DNA from: Euperipatoides rowelli
Lineage: Eukaryota; Onychophora; Udeonychophora; Euonychophora; Peripatopsidae
Strand: one strand, 5' to 3'
Length of the DNA: 10,720 nt
Assembly: GCA_003024985.2 (NCBI GenBank)
Contig: PXIH01S0004101.1
The notes beneath the pieces were generated by a model that made no database searches, was not told where the DNA came from, and saw only the letters and a program-made list of their open reading frames with translations. The translations under genes and the position numbers were made by a program. Below, in pieces: positions 1 through 10,286 of the stretch (the first letter of the stretch is position 1; each line of letters starts with the position of its first letter).

Positions 1-193
1 ATAATTTCCTAAAGTTTTGGGAAGCATGTCCAAGTAAGGATGCCGTTTTGAAAAACAATCTTTTTAAGGAATTCTGATTTTAGTCAAAGAAGAGCGCCTG
101 GTCAGTTTTGCAAAGCATTGTGGTAAATCTAAGGTTTACTACCATGGATTTCCGAATAAGAACGCCATCCCCATTTCCCCCCAAATGAATGAT

Positions 194-211
194 AAGAGCG
201 CATGCGCTCTT
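194..211. promoter_or_regulatory. Perfect 18-bp palindrome with an NRF1-type core
   Basis: AAGAGCGCATGCGCTCTT equals its own reverse complement. Its centre, GCGCATGCGC, is the consensus site of the animal factor NRF1 (Drosophila ewg). It carries two CpGs in otherwise CpG-poor, AT-rich intron. The sequence match is direct, but any regulatory role is inferred. Confidence 0.4.
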
Positions 212-295
212 GCTCGGCATTCTACGGTATAAGTAAAATAGCAACATTGTTTTCTAATCATAAAATTCCACTTATTTAAAAACACAGACAATAAT

Positions 296-398
296 AATAA
301 TATAGGAATTAGGTTTGAAATATCAATGCTAAAGCCAAGTTTGTTGCTGTAACAAAGATACTAAAAACAAGTATAATTATAATAGTATAGGAATTAGG
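296..398 (+). repeat. Diverged tandem duplication, period about 85-93 bp
   Basis: The 18-mers at 296-313 and 381-398 differ at one position (core TATAGGAATTAGG). Further along, AGCCAAGTTTGTTGCTGTAAC (around 334) recurs in decayed form as AGCTGAGTTGTCTTGCTACC (around 427). This implies an old tandem duplication of one unit. A third, weaker copy may begin near 238. Confidence 0.55.
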
Positions 399-564
399 GC
401 ATTATTGTGCCTTTTGTGACTATTACAGCTGAGTTGTCTTGCTACCCAAAGATGTAGCCACCAGGTTCATCTGTATTTACAATATTTATATGCATGAATT
501 TGTTTTTCATTAAATTCAAATTACTTATAAAATCTGATGATTTTTTTTTTAATATAAATTTTAG

Positions 565-862
565 GTGAAAATGTTGAAAATTATTTTATTAATCAAATTT
601 CTTCACCACTTCAACCACATTCCGGGATTCCTACTACCTCTTCAGATAGCCGAGCATCCACACCTAGGCCAGGGAGTGATGTATCAGCAAACATATCTCC
701 AGTGACTCGTATTGCCTCTGAAGATGTAGCAGAAAGCAGTGACACACAGGATGCTAATACTGTCAAGTTTTCACATATTTTACAAAAAGATGCGTTTCTT
801 GTATTTAGATCTCTTTGTAAGCTGTCCATGAAACGTTTGCCAGAAGGCCATCCTGATCCTAA
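565..862 (+). CDS. ARFGEF1/2: ARFGEF (BIG1/BIG2) exon: linker and start of the HUS region
   Basis: This internal exon belongs to a brefeldin A-inhibited ARF guanine-nucleotide exchange factor. In animals this large Golgi/endosome-associated protein activates class I ARF GTPases to drive vesicle budding at the trans-Golgi. The first two bases complete a codon begun upstream, and 98 codons follow. The first two thirds form a polar Ser/Thr/Pro/Asp-rich linker ([16 protein letters not shown] is readable) that I cannot align with vertebrate BIGs. The last third begins [20 protein letters not shown] and is nearly identical to vertebrate BIG1/BIG2 at the start of the HUS (Sec7_N) domain. The exon ends in a split Lys codon (AA/A) at donor GTGAGT, 863-868. 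The acceptor is TTTTAG at 561-564 after a T11 tract. An alternative acceptor, CTCTTCAG, lies inside the exon near 637-644, so the 5' edge is less certain than the 3' edge. The frame open on the opposite strand here is a shadow. Confidence 0.88.
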
Positions 863-1071
863 GTGAGTTGTTAAGAAATTGTGGTGTTGAGAATTTTTAA
901 GATTTCGAAATGAAAAAAAAAAAATAAGTTAAATCTTATACTGTATTTAAAATTGCTGAAATTATTTTGAAATAGTGAGATCTTATTTTATTTTTTAGAA
1001 TATATCTAAAATTTGAAGAATTTGTATGATTTTTGTGTGTTCACTGGAATGTATTTAAATTTATTGGTTGA

Positions 1072-1392
<321 letters not shown>

Positions 1393-1572
1393 TAATCTCT
1401 ATTTCTCACTAATTTTCATGTTAAATAATACAAGAGTTAGCAATATTCTTAATAATTGCTTTTACGTGACATGTTTTTCAGTGAAAAGTTTACAGTTTAA
1501 GGGGAAATAAATTTATTTTTCTCATTTGAATGGTCTCTAACAATGGTTGGCTAATTAAAAAAACAAGGTTTA

Positions 1573-1900
1573 GTATTGTTGGGTTAACAATTTTAGTTTA
1601 GTTTAACTCAATATTTTTACTGGTGGATAAGCTGTCAGTCTTTTAAAAGAGCATGTGTACGAAAGCCAGTATGTACAGTTAAATTTGAAAATGATCTCTT
1701 CCCATAGTAATGCAAGGCTCAATATATACAGTACCATGTCAATGGGGGGAAATGCCATCATATTTTTAAGAAATGCCACCCAAAATGCACAGACAGTGGC
1801 AAATATTTGCCATCCATTTTTCTATGGTCATATCTTTAAAGTATATAATTGGGTGGATCCTGAGTTTTTAAACAATGTCCTCTTGTTAACCCATAAATAG
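1573..1900. mobile_element. Candidate MITE with TA target duplication
   Basis: The left end reads GTATTGTTGGGTTAACAA and the right end, in reverse complement, reads CTATTTATGGGTTAACAA. The inner ten bases are identical (1581-1590 and 1883-1892). Similarity resumes further in, at GTTTAACTCA (1601-1610) against GTTTAAAAACTCA (reverse complement of 1861-1873). TA lies directly outside both ends (1571-1572 and 1901-1902), as in Tc1/mariner-type insertions, although TA is common in this AT-rich DNA. The interior includes the perfect palindrome TGGCAAATATTTGCCA (1797-1812) and a chance open frame at 1655-1900 that ends exactly at the right boundary. It is too short for a transposase. Family and boundaries are inferred. 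Confidence 0.4.
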
Positions 1901-2770
1901 TAATAAAATATTTTAAAATGTTCACAATGTTTAGAATGTTCACACAACTTGAGTGTTAATATTCTGTAGCTCATGTTTTTTAACACAATGATTGATAGTT
2001 AAATAGAAATCTTTGTGAGAAAAAGAGTTGCCACTCATAGGCCTGCTTAGAAGGCAATTTGTTGCCTCCCATTAAAAAATGAAGGATGAGGCCTGTAATG
2101 CAATTTGAAATTTTTTTTTAAAAATGAATTTAATCAGTGTGTCACTTGTACGGTGTTAGTGAGCTGATATTTCGTCTTCCATATTCTGTAAATGTAAGTT
2201 AATAAGAAAGACTGATAAACGGTATATAGCGAGGCAACTAGTTAGAGCTTTCGGATGGGCACTAATGTAGACAAACCACTAGGTAACAAAGCCTAGGCGC
2301 TCACTATACGCCTGATAGAATGAATAAATGGGGACCGAGTTGATTAAATACTTGTGACATATTTATTGTTGCACAATGTAACCAACATAAAGCTACATTA
2401 GTAAAGAAGATTATACGGCTTACCGACCTCGGCAATATATTCAGTTGTTTCTTGTACCTGCTATACCTTTGAAATAAATGTGCGGCCAAACAGCTGGACC
2501 AATATGTGTGAGATATAACTACATTATTAAGGATGTCACGATACATGAAGGTGAGAAAGACACAGATGAGAATGTGAAAATGGTTGCAGTCCTCTTTATG
2601 GAAGCCCACCAGGTGGCATCTAGAGGCATGTAAAATATAAACAACCTTAGGTAAGGATGATTTATAACTAAATTAATTAAAACAGCAATGCAAAACTGAC
2701 AGTACAGCCTTAGCTTAGATAATACTTTTTTTTTTTCCTTTATTAAATTGTGGAATCAAATAATTAAGGT

Positions 2771-2801
2771 GGGCTAGAGAGGGAGGGGGTGATTGGGAGG
2801 G
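2771..2801 (+). other. Potential G-quadruplex, five G-runs
   Basis: Five runs of three or more G occur within 31 bases, with spacers of 7, 1, 5 and 1 bases, which satisfies the usual G3+N1-7 pattern. It stands out in DNA where G-runs are rare. As the gene is read on this strand, the G-rich strand would also be in the pre-mRNA. Confidence 0.6.
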
Positions 2802-3899
2802 TCTTTTTCTTTTTTTTAACAGCCTAATATTTTGACATGATTTGTGTCAATTATTATTACCTTTCAATAATTTTTATTTTAATTACATTAATTTCATAAT
2901 AGGTCAATTGGTGTAAAATTGGACCAGTTAAAAAATGAAAGTTCATGTTTACTTCCCTAAAACTAAAACAAACAAAAAAAAAATAATTCTGAAAGTGTAA
3001 ACTTGTTGATAATTTACTTAAAAATAAAATTAAAGTTGAACTTATGAGGGTTTTTCTTTTTGTAAATAAATCTTTGGAAAATATAGTTTAGTTTAATTAT
3101 TTTGAATGTAAAGGGAAACAGGGGGTCCATAAATGCTTTACTTTTTAATCTAGAAACCTTACTTTTTTTTTTTGCCAAATTAAAGCTATTGGATTTATAT
3201 TATTTTACAATAAATATTTTTTAAAAACAATACATAGATTTCCCAATCAGTTCAATTATTTAAACTGACCATTTAACAGAATAAAAGTAAAAAAAAAAAA
3301 AAATCCGTGTTTACACCCCCAAAATTAAATTATTTATTAAGAGAGGAATTTGGAGATCAATAGCCTACCACCGGAATTATTATAAATTTAATTGCGTGCC
3401 TTTAAATTTTCAAGAAATCATGGTACTTCTCTGCTAATTTTTTTTTTTTTTAAATACACACAAAAAAAAAAAGTTTTGTTTTATCTGGAAAATATTTAAA
3501 TATTACGAAAGAAAAAAGTGACAATTTTAATTTTTTTATTGCTTTAATATTGTTGCAATTAAAAAAAAAAAGGTTTTCCAAATGAAAAAAATTGTGCTGT
3601 CAAATGTATTTCCTTTCCATCCTCATATCTTCGTTAATTTTACAAATATTGTACAGTATATTTAAAAGAAAAAAATATCAAACAATTTAAGAGTGATTAA
3701 TTTTTTAATACCTTATTAGGACATTTAAAATTTTTGGAAGAAAAGCTCTTTAGGATTTGAAATGCTGTCTTGCTTATTCATGCTGCTATTTTTAAACTAT
3801 AAGAGGTATAGAGACATGACTTTCATTTAGTTTGATCTTAAGAGAGTTTGCATACTGGTAGTCTGGTACTGTATATTATTCAGGCTTTCCTCTGGCTCG

Positions 3900-3970
3900 A
3901 AATAAAAATTAGTCACTACTGACTATTACTGAAAATAAAAACTAGTCACTTTAGAAATAAATTAGTCACC
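3900..3970 (+). repeat. Three irregular copies of AAATAAAAAYTAGTCACT
   Basis: Copies lie at 3900-3917, 3932-3950 and 3955-3970, each ending AGTCAC. Isolated AGTCACT and GACTATTA words recur at 4275-4306 and 4335-4366, so this may be the edge of a decayed repeat. Confidence 0.5.
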
Positions 3971-5371
3971 AACTTTCGTTATTCATTATTCATGTTGTAT
4001 GCAGTCTACTATAAATTCTCAGCTGCTTTTTTTTTATTTTTATAAATGAAGGTATTGGTTTCAAAAGGATCCTCTGGCATTAATTTTAAAAATTTGGAAG
4101 GTTAAATATGGCAGAAATATTCATTATTCTTCTGTTGTTAAGTATCTTGTTTCCAAATTGTGTTTTTCAAAATTATATACAGTAGCTTAATGTATGTTTG
4201 AATTGAGATGTACATTACTAATAATATTTGATGAATAGTAAAATAATAATAAATAGATATATAATTCTTCACTTGTGACTATTAGTAATAAAATTGTATA
4301 GTCACTTTCTGCATTTTGTAGTAAATTACTAAATTGACTACTAACAGAGGAATGACTGATTATTACAGTTCTTGTATGTATTTGCTGGATGTGTTCTCAT
4401 CCATTCTTCAATTTTCACATACTTTTTTCATATGATAACTTTTAATTAAAATAAATACTATTGGTATGCAAAATGATTATTTGGTTTTAAATTTTAATTA
4501 TCACAGAATGCCGATCAAGTGTGCAGACGCTTAGTCGTTTGAGGAGAAAGGTGGTGTTGCCCTTATACAGCTCCATGCTAGTGAATCTTAGATTTATCAC
4601 AATGCACTGCCAAACTGCCCAGACACACTGTTTAGCTAGAATCAGAATTCATTAAAAGACTGTTTTTTTTTTTTAAATGGCTCTCTTATTTGGATTATAT
4701 GTTAACAGTCTCCTAAACCTTAGCTAATAGATTTTAAAACTAGGGGGCACAGTTGCATGGCACAGCTTGAAATTCTTTCAGAGTGATCAAAATGTTTGTG
4801 TGGTGATGGTGCACTTTATCTAACTTTGCCCGAGAATTAGGGAGTCACGCTTATTTGGTGGGGGCACCCTTCGACAGCATTCTACAGTATTAACTTTAAA
4901 ACATTGAGTCCATCAATGTGTATTATAGGCCAGAAATATATTTACATTTAGTAATTCTCTAGCCCATCAAATACAAGAAGATTCTTATATACAAGAAATA
5001 TTTAAGACGATTGCACTCTTTTACTTATTCATAATATAAACTTTTAAAATTATTTTGCTAAATGTTGTAGGCATATGAAAGTTAGACTTTTAGTATAAAA
5101 CGATTTGACAAATTCTGTATAACATAACCAATCTAAAATACCTAGTCCCCCTGTCTTACTCTACTTTTGAATATGGAGGAGAAAAATGTATTGCAATCAT
5201 CAGTTGATCTCTCTCCATTTAAAATTTAACTCGCAAACCTTCTACTATGGTAAAAGAAACATTAATAACTATTGCAATAAAATGCTTAAAATGTTTTTAA
5301 AACGACAAAATTGCCGGCTATATTTATAATTATGACAACTCTAATATATTTAATTGCTTACTATCTTTTAG

Positions 5372-7117
<1,746 letters not shown>

Positions 7118-7141
7118 TAAAAATTCTACCCTAATTGACAG

Positions 7142-7159
7142 TATATATATATATATATA
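7142..7159. repeat. (TA)9 microsatellite
   Basis: Nine TA dinucleotides lie 45 bases after the donor of the HUS-box exon. Confidence 0.9.
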
Positions 7160-7743
7160 AACTATTTTTTTTTCACCTTTGCTATTAAAAGAGAAAAAAC
7201 TATTTAAGCACTAGAAATTTTAACTTTAATTGAAAATCTTTTTAATTGAATGAAAATTCTTATATTCAGAAATTATGGAACTGTAATAAAAGATCCCAAG
7301 CCTTTCTGAAGGTAGGAAGTTGCAATGATTTTTTTATAGATCAAGATTTCAAAACAGATACATAGTTTATGAATAATATAATTTAAATTTCGGCTTTATT
7401 GGCTGTCTCACTAAAAAGATTTTCATTTGTTTGAAGTAATTTCTCATTCATTCCTTTCCTTTGTTTCCCCAACGGTTTCTTACTTTTCTTTGATTTTAAA
7501 TTTTCATTTGTTATCAATTTGTGTTTTGTGTAATTTTTTATTAATTTAAATATGTTGACATAAAGCATATTATTTATTTGTTTTGGGTAGTTTACCTGTT
7601 TTTTTAATTTAATACTGATTTTTTTTTTGTATTTTGTCTTGTATTTGTATTCATAAGTTGTAATAAATGTTTAAACAGCATTTAGTAATTGTAATTTTGA
7701 TATTAAAAAGCATATTGAAGTTTTGTAATTAAAATTAATTTAT

Positions 7744-7820
7744 ATTCATATTTATACATATTTACACTTGTTTATTTTATTCATATTTAATTTTGCATTC
7801 ATATTTATTTATGCATTCAC
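7744..7820 (+). repeat. Degenerate ATTCATATTTA repeats
   Basis: The word ATTCATATTTA occurs at 7744-7754, 7779-7789 and 7797-7807, with a partial GCATTCAC at 7813-7820. Spacing is irregular. Confidence 0.5.
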
Positions 7821-8046
7821 ATGTTAGACTGTTGTGACATTTGCTCTTTATAGGATGAAAAAGAACTTCACCCATATGTTGTAGGGAGATTGTTCTGCTT
7901 ATTATAGTTTAAATAAATTGATAAATATCTTGTGGAGAATTTAAATCTGCATAGTATATTCATTTTTTTTCTGCATAAAAAATACTCTGTTTTTTTTTTG
8001 TATTGTTGATACTCTATTTAATACTTTCATTAACTTTGTAAAATTT

Positions 8047-8090
8047 TCCTATTTTATATACCAGTATAATATTATTAGCATAAAATAGGA
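8047..8090. repeat. Hairpin with 11-bp perfect stem
   Basis: TCCTATTTTAT (8047-8057) and ATAAAATAGGA (8080-8090) are exact reverse complements separated by 22 bases. It lies in an intron, and no T-run follows that would suggest a terminator. Confidence 0.55.
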
Positions 8091-8260
8091 GACTAATAAT
8101 TCTGTCCTGTTCAAAACGGGGCATATTGTCAGCCTTCTAAGGTAGCAAAATTTATTTTTTATTAGCCTCCCATTTTAGGAACAGTTTATACTTTTAACAT
8201 GATATCTGCAAGCCACCACATCTAAATTATGTGCATAACCAATTTTTAATCCCATCAAAA

Positions 8261-8283
8261 NTTNAAAAAAAAAAAAAAAAAAA
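8261..8283. other. Ambiguous bases beside a 19-A run
   Basis: Positions 8261 and 8264 are N and are followed by A19 (8265-8283). This marks low-quality or homopolymer-limited assembly, so local sequence and spacing should not be trusted. Confidence 0.9.
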
Positions 8284-8841
8284 GATAGCTTTCAATTGAG
8301 TCACCACTAATCCGATTGGATAATGTACAATTGTACGCTCGAGAAATTGTCAGGACTGATTAACTGGAAAATCTTGAGATTTTAATATAAATTCATAGTT
8401 TTAAATAATGATGTTTAATTTGAATTATTTTATTTCATTCATTAGTAATATGCTGTACATATTTTTTTTTTTTTAAATTTCGTAACCAATTCTAATCTTT
8501 TTTAAAAAACTTGACCCTCTTCCCTAATTCCATTTTTAAGAAATTATTGATGTTTTTCATTAATAACGCTTTCATTCCATTACATATAGTTATAACCTAT
8601 TTTTAATGTACATAACAAAACGATGGCATGTTTGCCGCATGTGGCTTTTTATGCATTGAATTTTGGAAATTGTTTAAATTTGAATATAATGTTTGAGATG
8701 AAAGAAAAGTCATTGCCATCTCACAATGACATACAGTATAACTACTAAAAGCATTGCAGACAACATTAATAAACTTTTTTAGTTTGATGAGGCGAGACTT
8801 CCTGAAAATACATGAATACTTATCAAGGGTCAAGCATTCAT

Positions 8842-8893
8842 GTGTGGTTCCTATGTTCAGTATGGTTAGCCCGTGTGGCTTCTATGTTCAGTA
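8842..8893 (+). repeat. 21-bp direct duplication, period 31
   Basis: GTGTGGTTCCTATGTTCAGT plus A (8842-8862) recurs at 8873-8893 with 19 of 21 positions identical. The pair lies in a locally GC-richer patch. Confidence 0.7.
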
Positions 8894-9030
8894 AGTTACT
8901 GTAGCTTCCTCTGAGAGCTGACCTATAGATATAGATAAGTCTATCACAGAATCTTGAAAATGCAGTAAGCATTTTTTTCATTGTCTTAATCGCAATATAT
9001 TGACTAAAATAATCTATTGAGTGAGTCACT

Positions 9031-9052
9031 AAAAGTTACTAAAGTAACTTTT
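9031..9052. repeat. Short hairpin, 10-bp perfect stem
   Basis: AAAAGTTACT and AGTAACTTTT are exact reverse complements separated by AA. A TGAGTCA word (AP-1 consensus) sits just upstream at 9022-9028, probably by chance. Confidence 0.6.
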
Positions 9053-9936
9053 TGGGGGGAAGTCATTAAGGTCTTTATTTTTAAAAAATGTCACTAAAAC
9101 ATCACTATTTTGTTTATTAGACAATTATTAAAAATACAACAATAAAAATCCAAATCCATCCAGTAGCATCACTGCAATCACCACATAAAAAAATTATTGA
9201 TGATAGTTTTAATATTTTACAATATTATAGAAATTATTCAAAATAGTTTGTTATAATATACTAATATTTACTACTGTATATGAATAATTATTGTACTGTT
9301 TTTGGTTAAATTTAAAATTTATTTTCAATATACAGTAGTTCAGAAAAGTTATCACTATAAAACTATCTTTGTGTTTACACACCTTTTTTGGAAAACTCGA
9401 TTGTATGCTGCTCTTATAGGCCTCAAAGTGCCGTTTACCCATTAACCCTGGGCATATTGAATATCTCTAGGGAATGTGTTTTTTTTAAACCAATATTATA
9501 GTTGTAAGCACAATATTCTATAAGTTACAACATATAGTTATATTAAAAAAATAAAGGCATACTTCATAAATATGTGAAATACATTTTTATTATTAGTTAA
9601 TTTATTTTTAAAATAATGTAAAACTTTAAAAAAAAAATTTGTATACCGAGAAGCTTATATAACACGGATTACTGAAAAAACAACCAATGATTGACTAAGG
9701 GAAATAATGTCTAAATGATCAAGCAGATTTATTTTATTTATCATTAGTGATATTACTTAATAGGGGTAGAGTTCAGCGTTTTGGTGTAAGGACTAGGAGT
9801 GTAAATTCAAAAGTAAGCTGCTGATCGATTTGTCATGTGCTCCCGAGTCAAACATGATTGGTTGTTTGGTAGTAATTCCTTTAGATCAGCTCAGTTGAAC
9901 CAAGTTTTAAAAAAGCTCTTATCAGGGTTTCTTTTA

Positions 9937-9977
9937 GGCAGGCGACACACAGAGCGATACAATAACTCAAGTTGCCT
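9937..9977 (+). repeat. Left terminal inverted repeat of the MITE
   Basis: It starts GGCAGGCGACACACAG and ends AGTTGCCT. It pairs with 10245-10286 and is preceded by TTA at 9934-9936. Confidence 0.85.
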
Positions 9978-10244
9978 TCCATTTACTCACGATGAAATTC
10001 GGTGAAAAATAAAATTGGTGTCACACACAAAGAGCATTACCTCGCGGTGGTTTTTAAACTTGGGCAATGTTGTATAAAAAAAGTGGCCTTGGTTTCACCG
10101 AGAGCTGACGCAACAATTTTTAAAGCAAGTTCTATATTTATTTCCTCCAAAAACCACCGTAGGTCAATGCGGGTCAATGTAAAATCACCACGCTTTCGAG
10201 TGTGGAGCAGCTTATTGCAACCTATGTTCTTTAAAGTCATCGTC

Positions 10245-10286
10245 AGGCAACACGAGTTATCGTATCGATTCTGTGTGTCGCCGGCC
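10245..10286 (-). repeat. Right terminal inverted repeat of the MITE
   Basis: This is the reverse-complement partner of 9937-9977. It ends CTGTGTGTCGCCGGCC and is followed by TTA at 10287-10289. One extra base relative to the left arm lies near 10269-10271. Confidence 0.85.

Larger units (their letters stand above)
1..564 (+). other. Intron sequence upstream of the first visible ARFGEF exon
   Basis: This stretch ends in a T-rich tract and the AG at 563-564, which is the 3' splice site of the exon at 565. I find no conserved coding segment in it. It holds an 18-bp perfect palindrome at 194-211 and a decayed tandem duplication around 296-460. A short frame at 3-77 is open, and a donor-like GTAAGG at 34-39 would even be phase-compatible with the exon at 565. 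Its residues are not recognisable as BIG protein, so it is not called. Confidence 0.6.
9937..10286. mobile_element. PIF/Harbinger-type MITE, 350 bp
   Basis: The segment has long imperfect terminal inverted repeats. The left end, 9937-9977, starts GGCAGGCGACACACAG. The right end, 10245-10286, read in reverse complement, starts GGCCGGCGACACACAG and continues to the same GTTGCCT inner end. By hand about 36 of 42 positions match, with one gap. A TTA triplet lies directly outside each end (9934-9936 and 10287-10289), as expected for the 3-bp TWA target duplication of PIF/Harbinger elements, whose termini also typically begin with GG. At 350 bp it cannot encode a transposase, so it is non-autonomous. 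Frames are open on both strands in the interior (10002-10334 plus, 10037-10297 minus), but they run into or past the inverted repeats and resemble no protein I recognise. The element is clearly GC-richer than its surroundings. Confidence 0.85.

Noticed and set aside
3-77. Open plus-strand frame at the left edge ending in a donor-like GTAAGG, phase-compatible with the exon at 565
   Set aside because: The residues do not match BIG proteins, 24 open codons are common by chance, and phase agreement has a one in three chance.
611-829. 72-codon minus-strand frame
   Set aside because: It is the shadow of the ARFGEF linker exon on the other strand.
1655-1900. 81-codon plus-strand frame
   Set aside because: It lies inside the candidate MITE, ends at its terminus, has no recognisable protein features and is probably chance.
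2304-2609. 101-codon minus-strand frame, hydrophobic
   Set aside because: Its composition is what the antisense of a Lys/Asp/Glu-rich plus frame gives, and no known family was recognised.
8297-8303. TGAGTCA AP-1 consensus, also at 9022
   Set aside because: About one copy is expected by chance in a window of this size, so two are not informative.
8603-9029. Two adjacent minus-strand frames of 76 and 63 codons
   Set aside because: No family resemblance or splice signals, and they cross a direct duplication and a hairpin.
9443-9460. TTAACCCTGGG resembling a piggyBac-type end after TTAA
   Set aside because: No partner end with inverted sequence and TTAA was found nearby.
9760-9830. Possible tRNA-derived SINE head (box A-like and box B-like words)
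   Set aside because: Box B has too many mismatches, and no cloverleaf, poly-A tail or target duplication could be paired.
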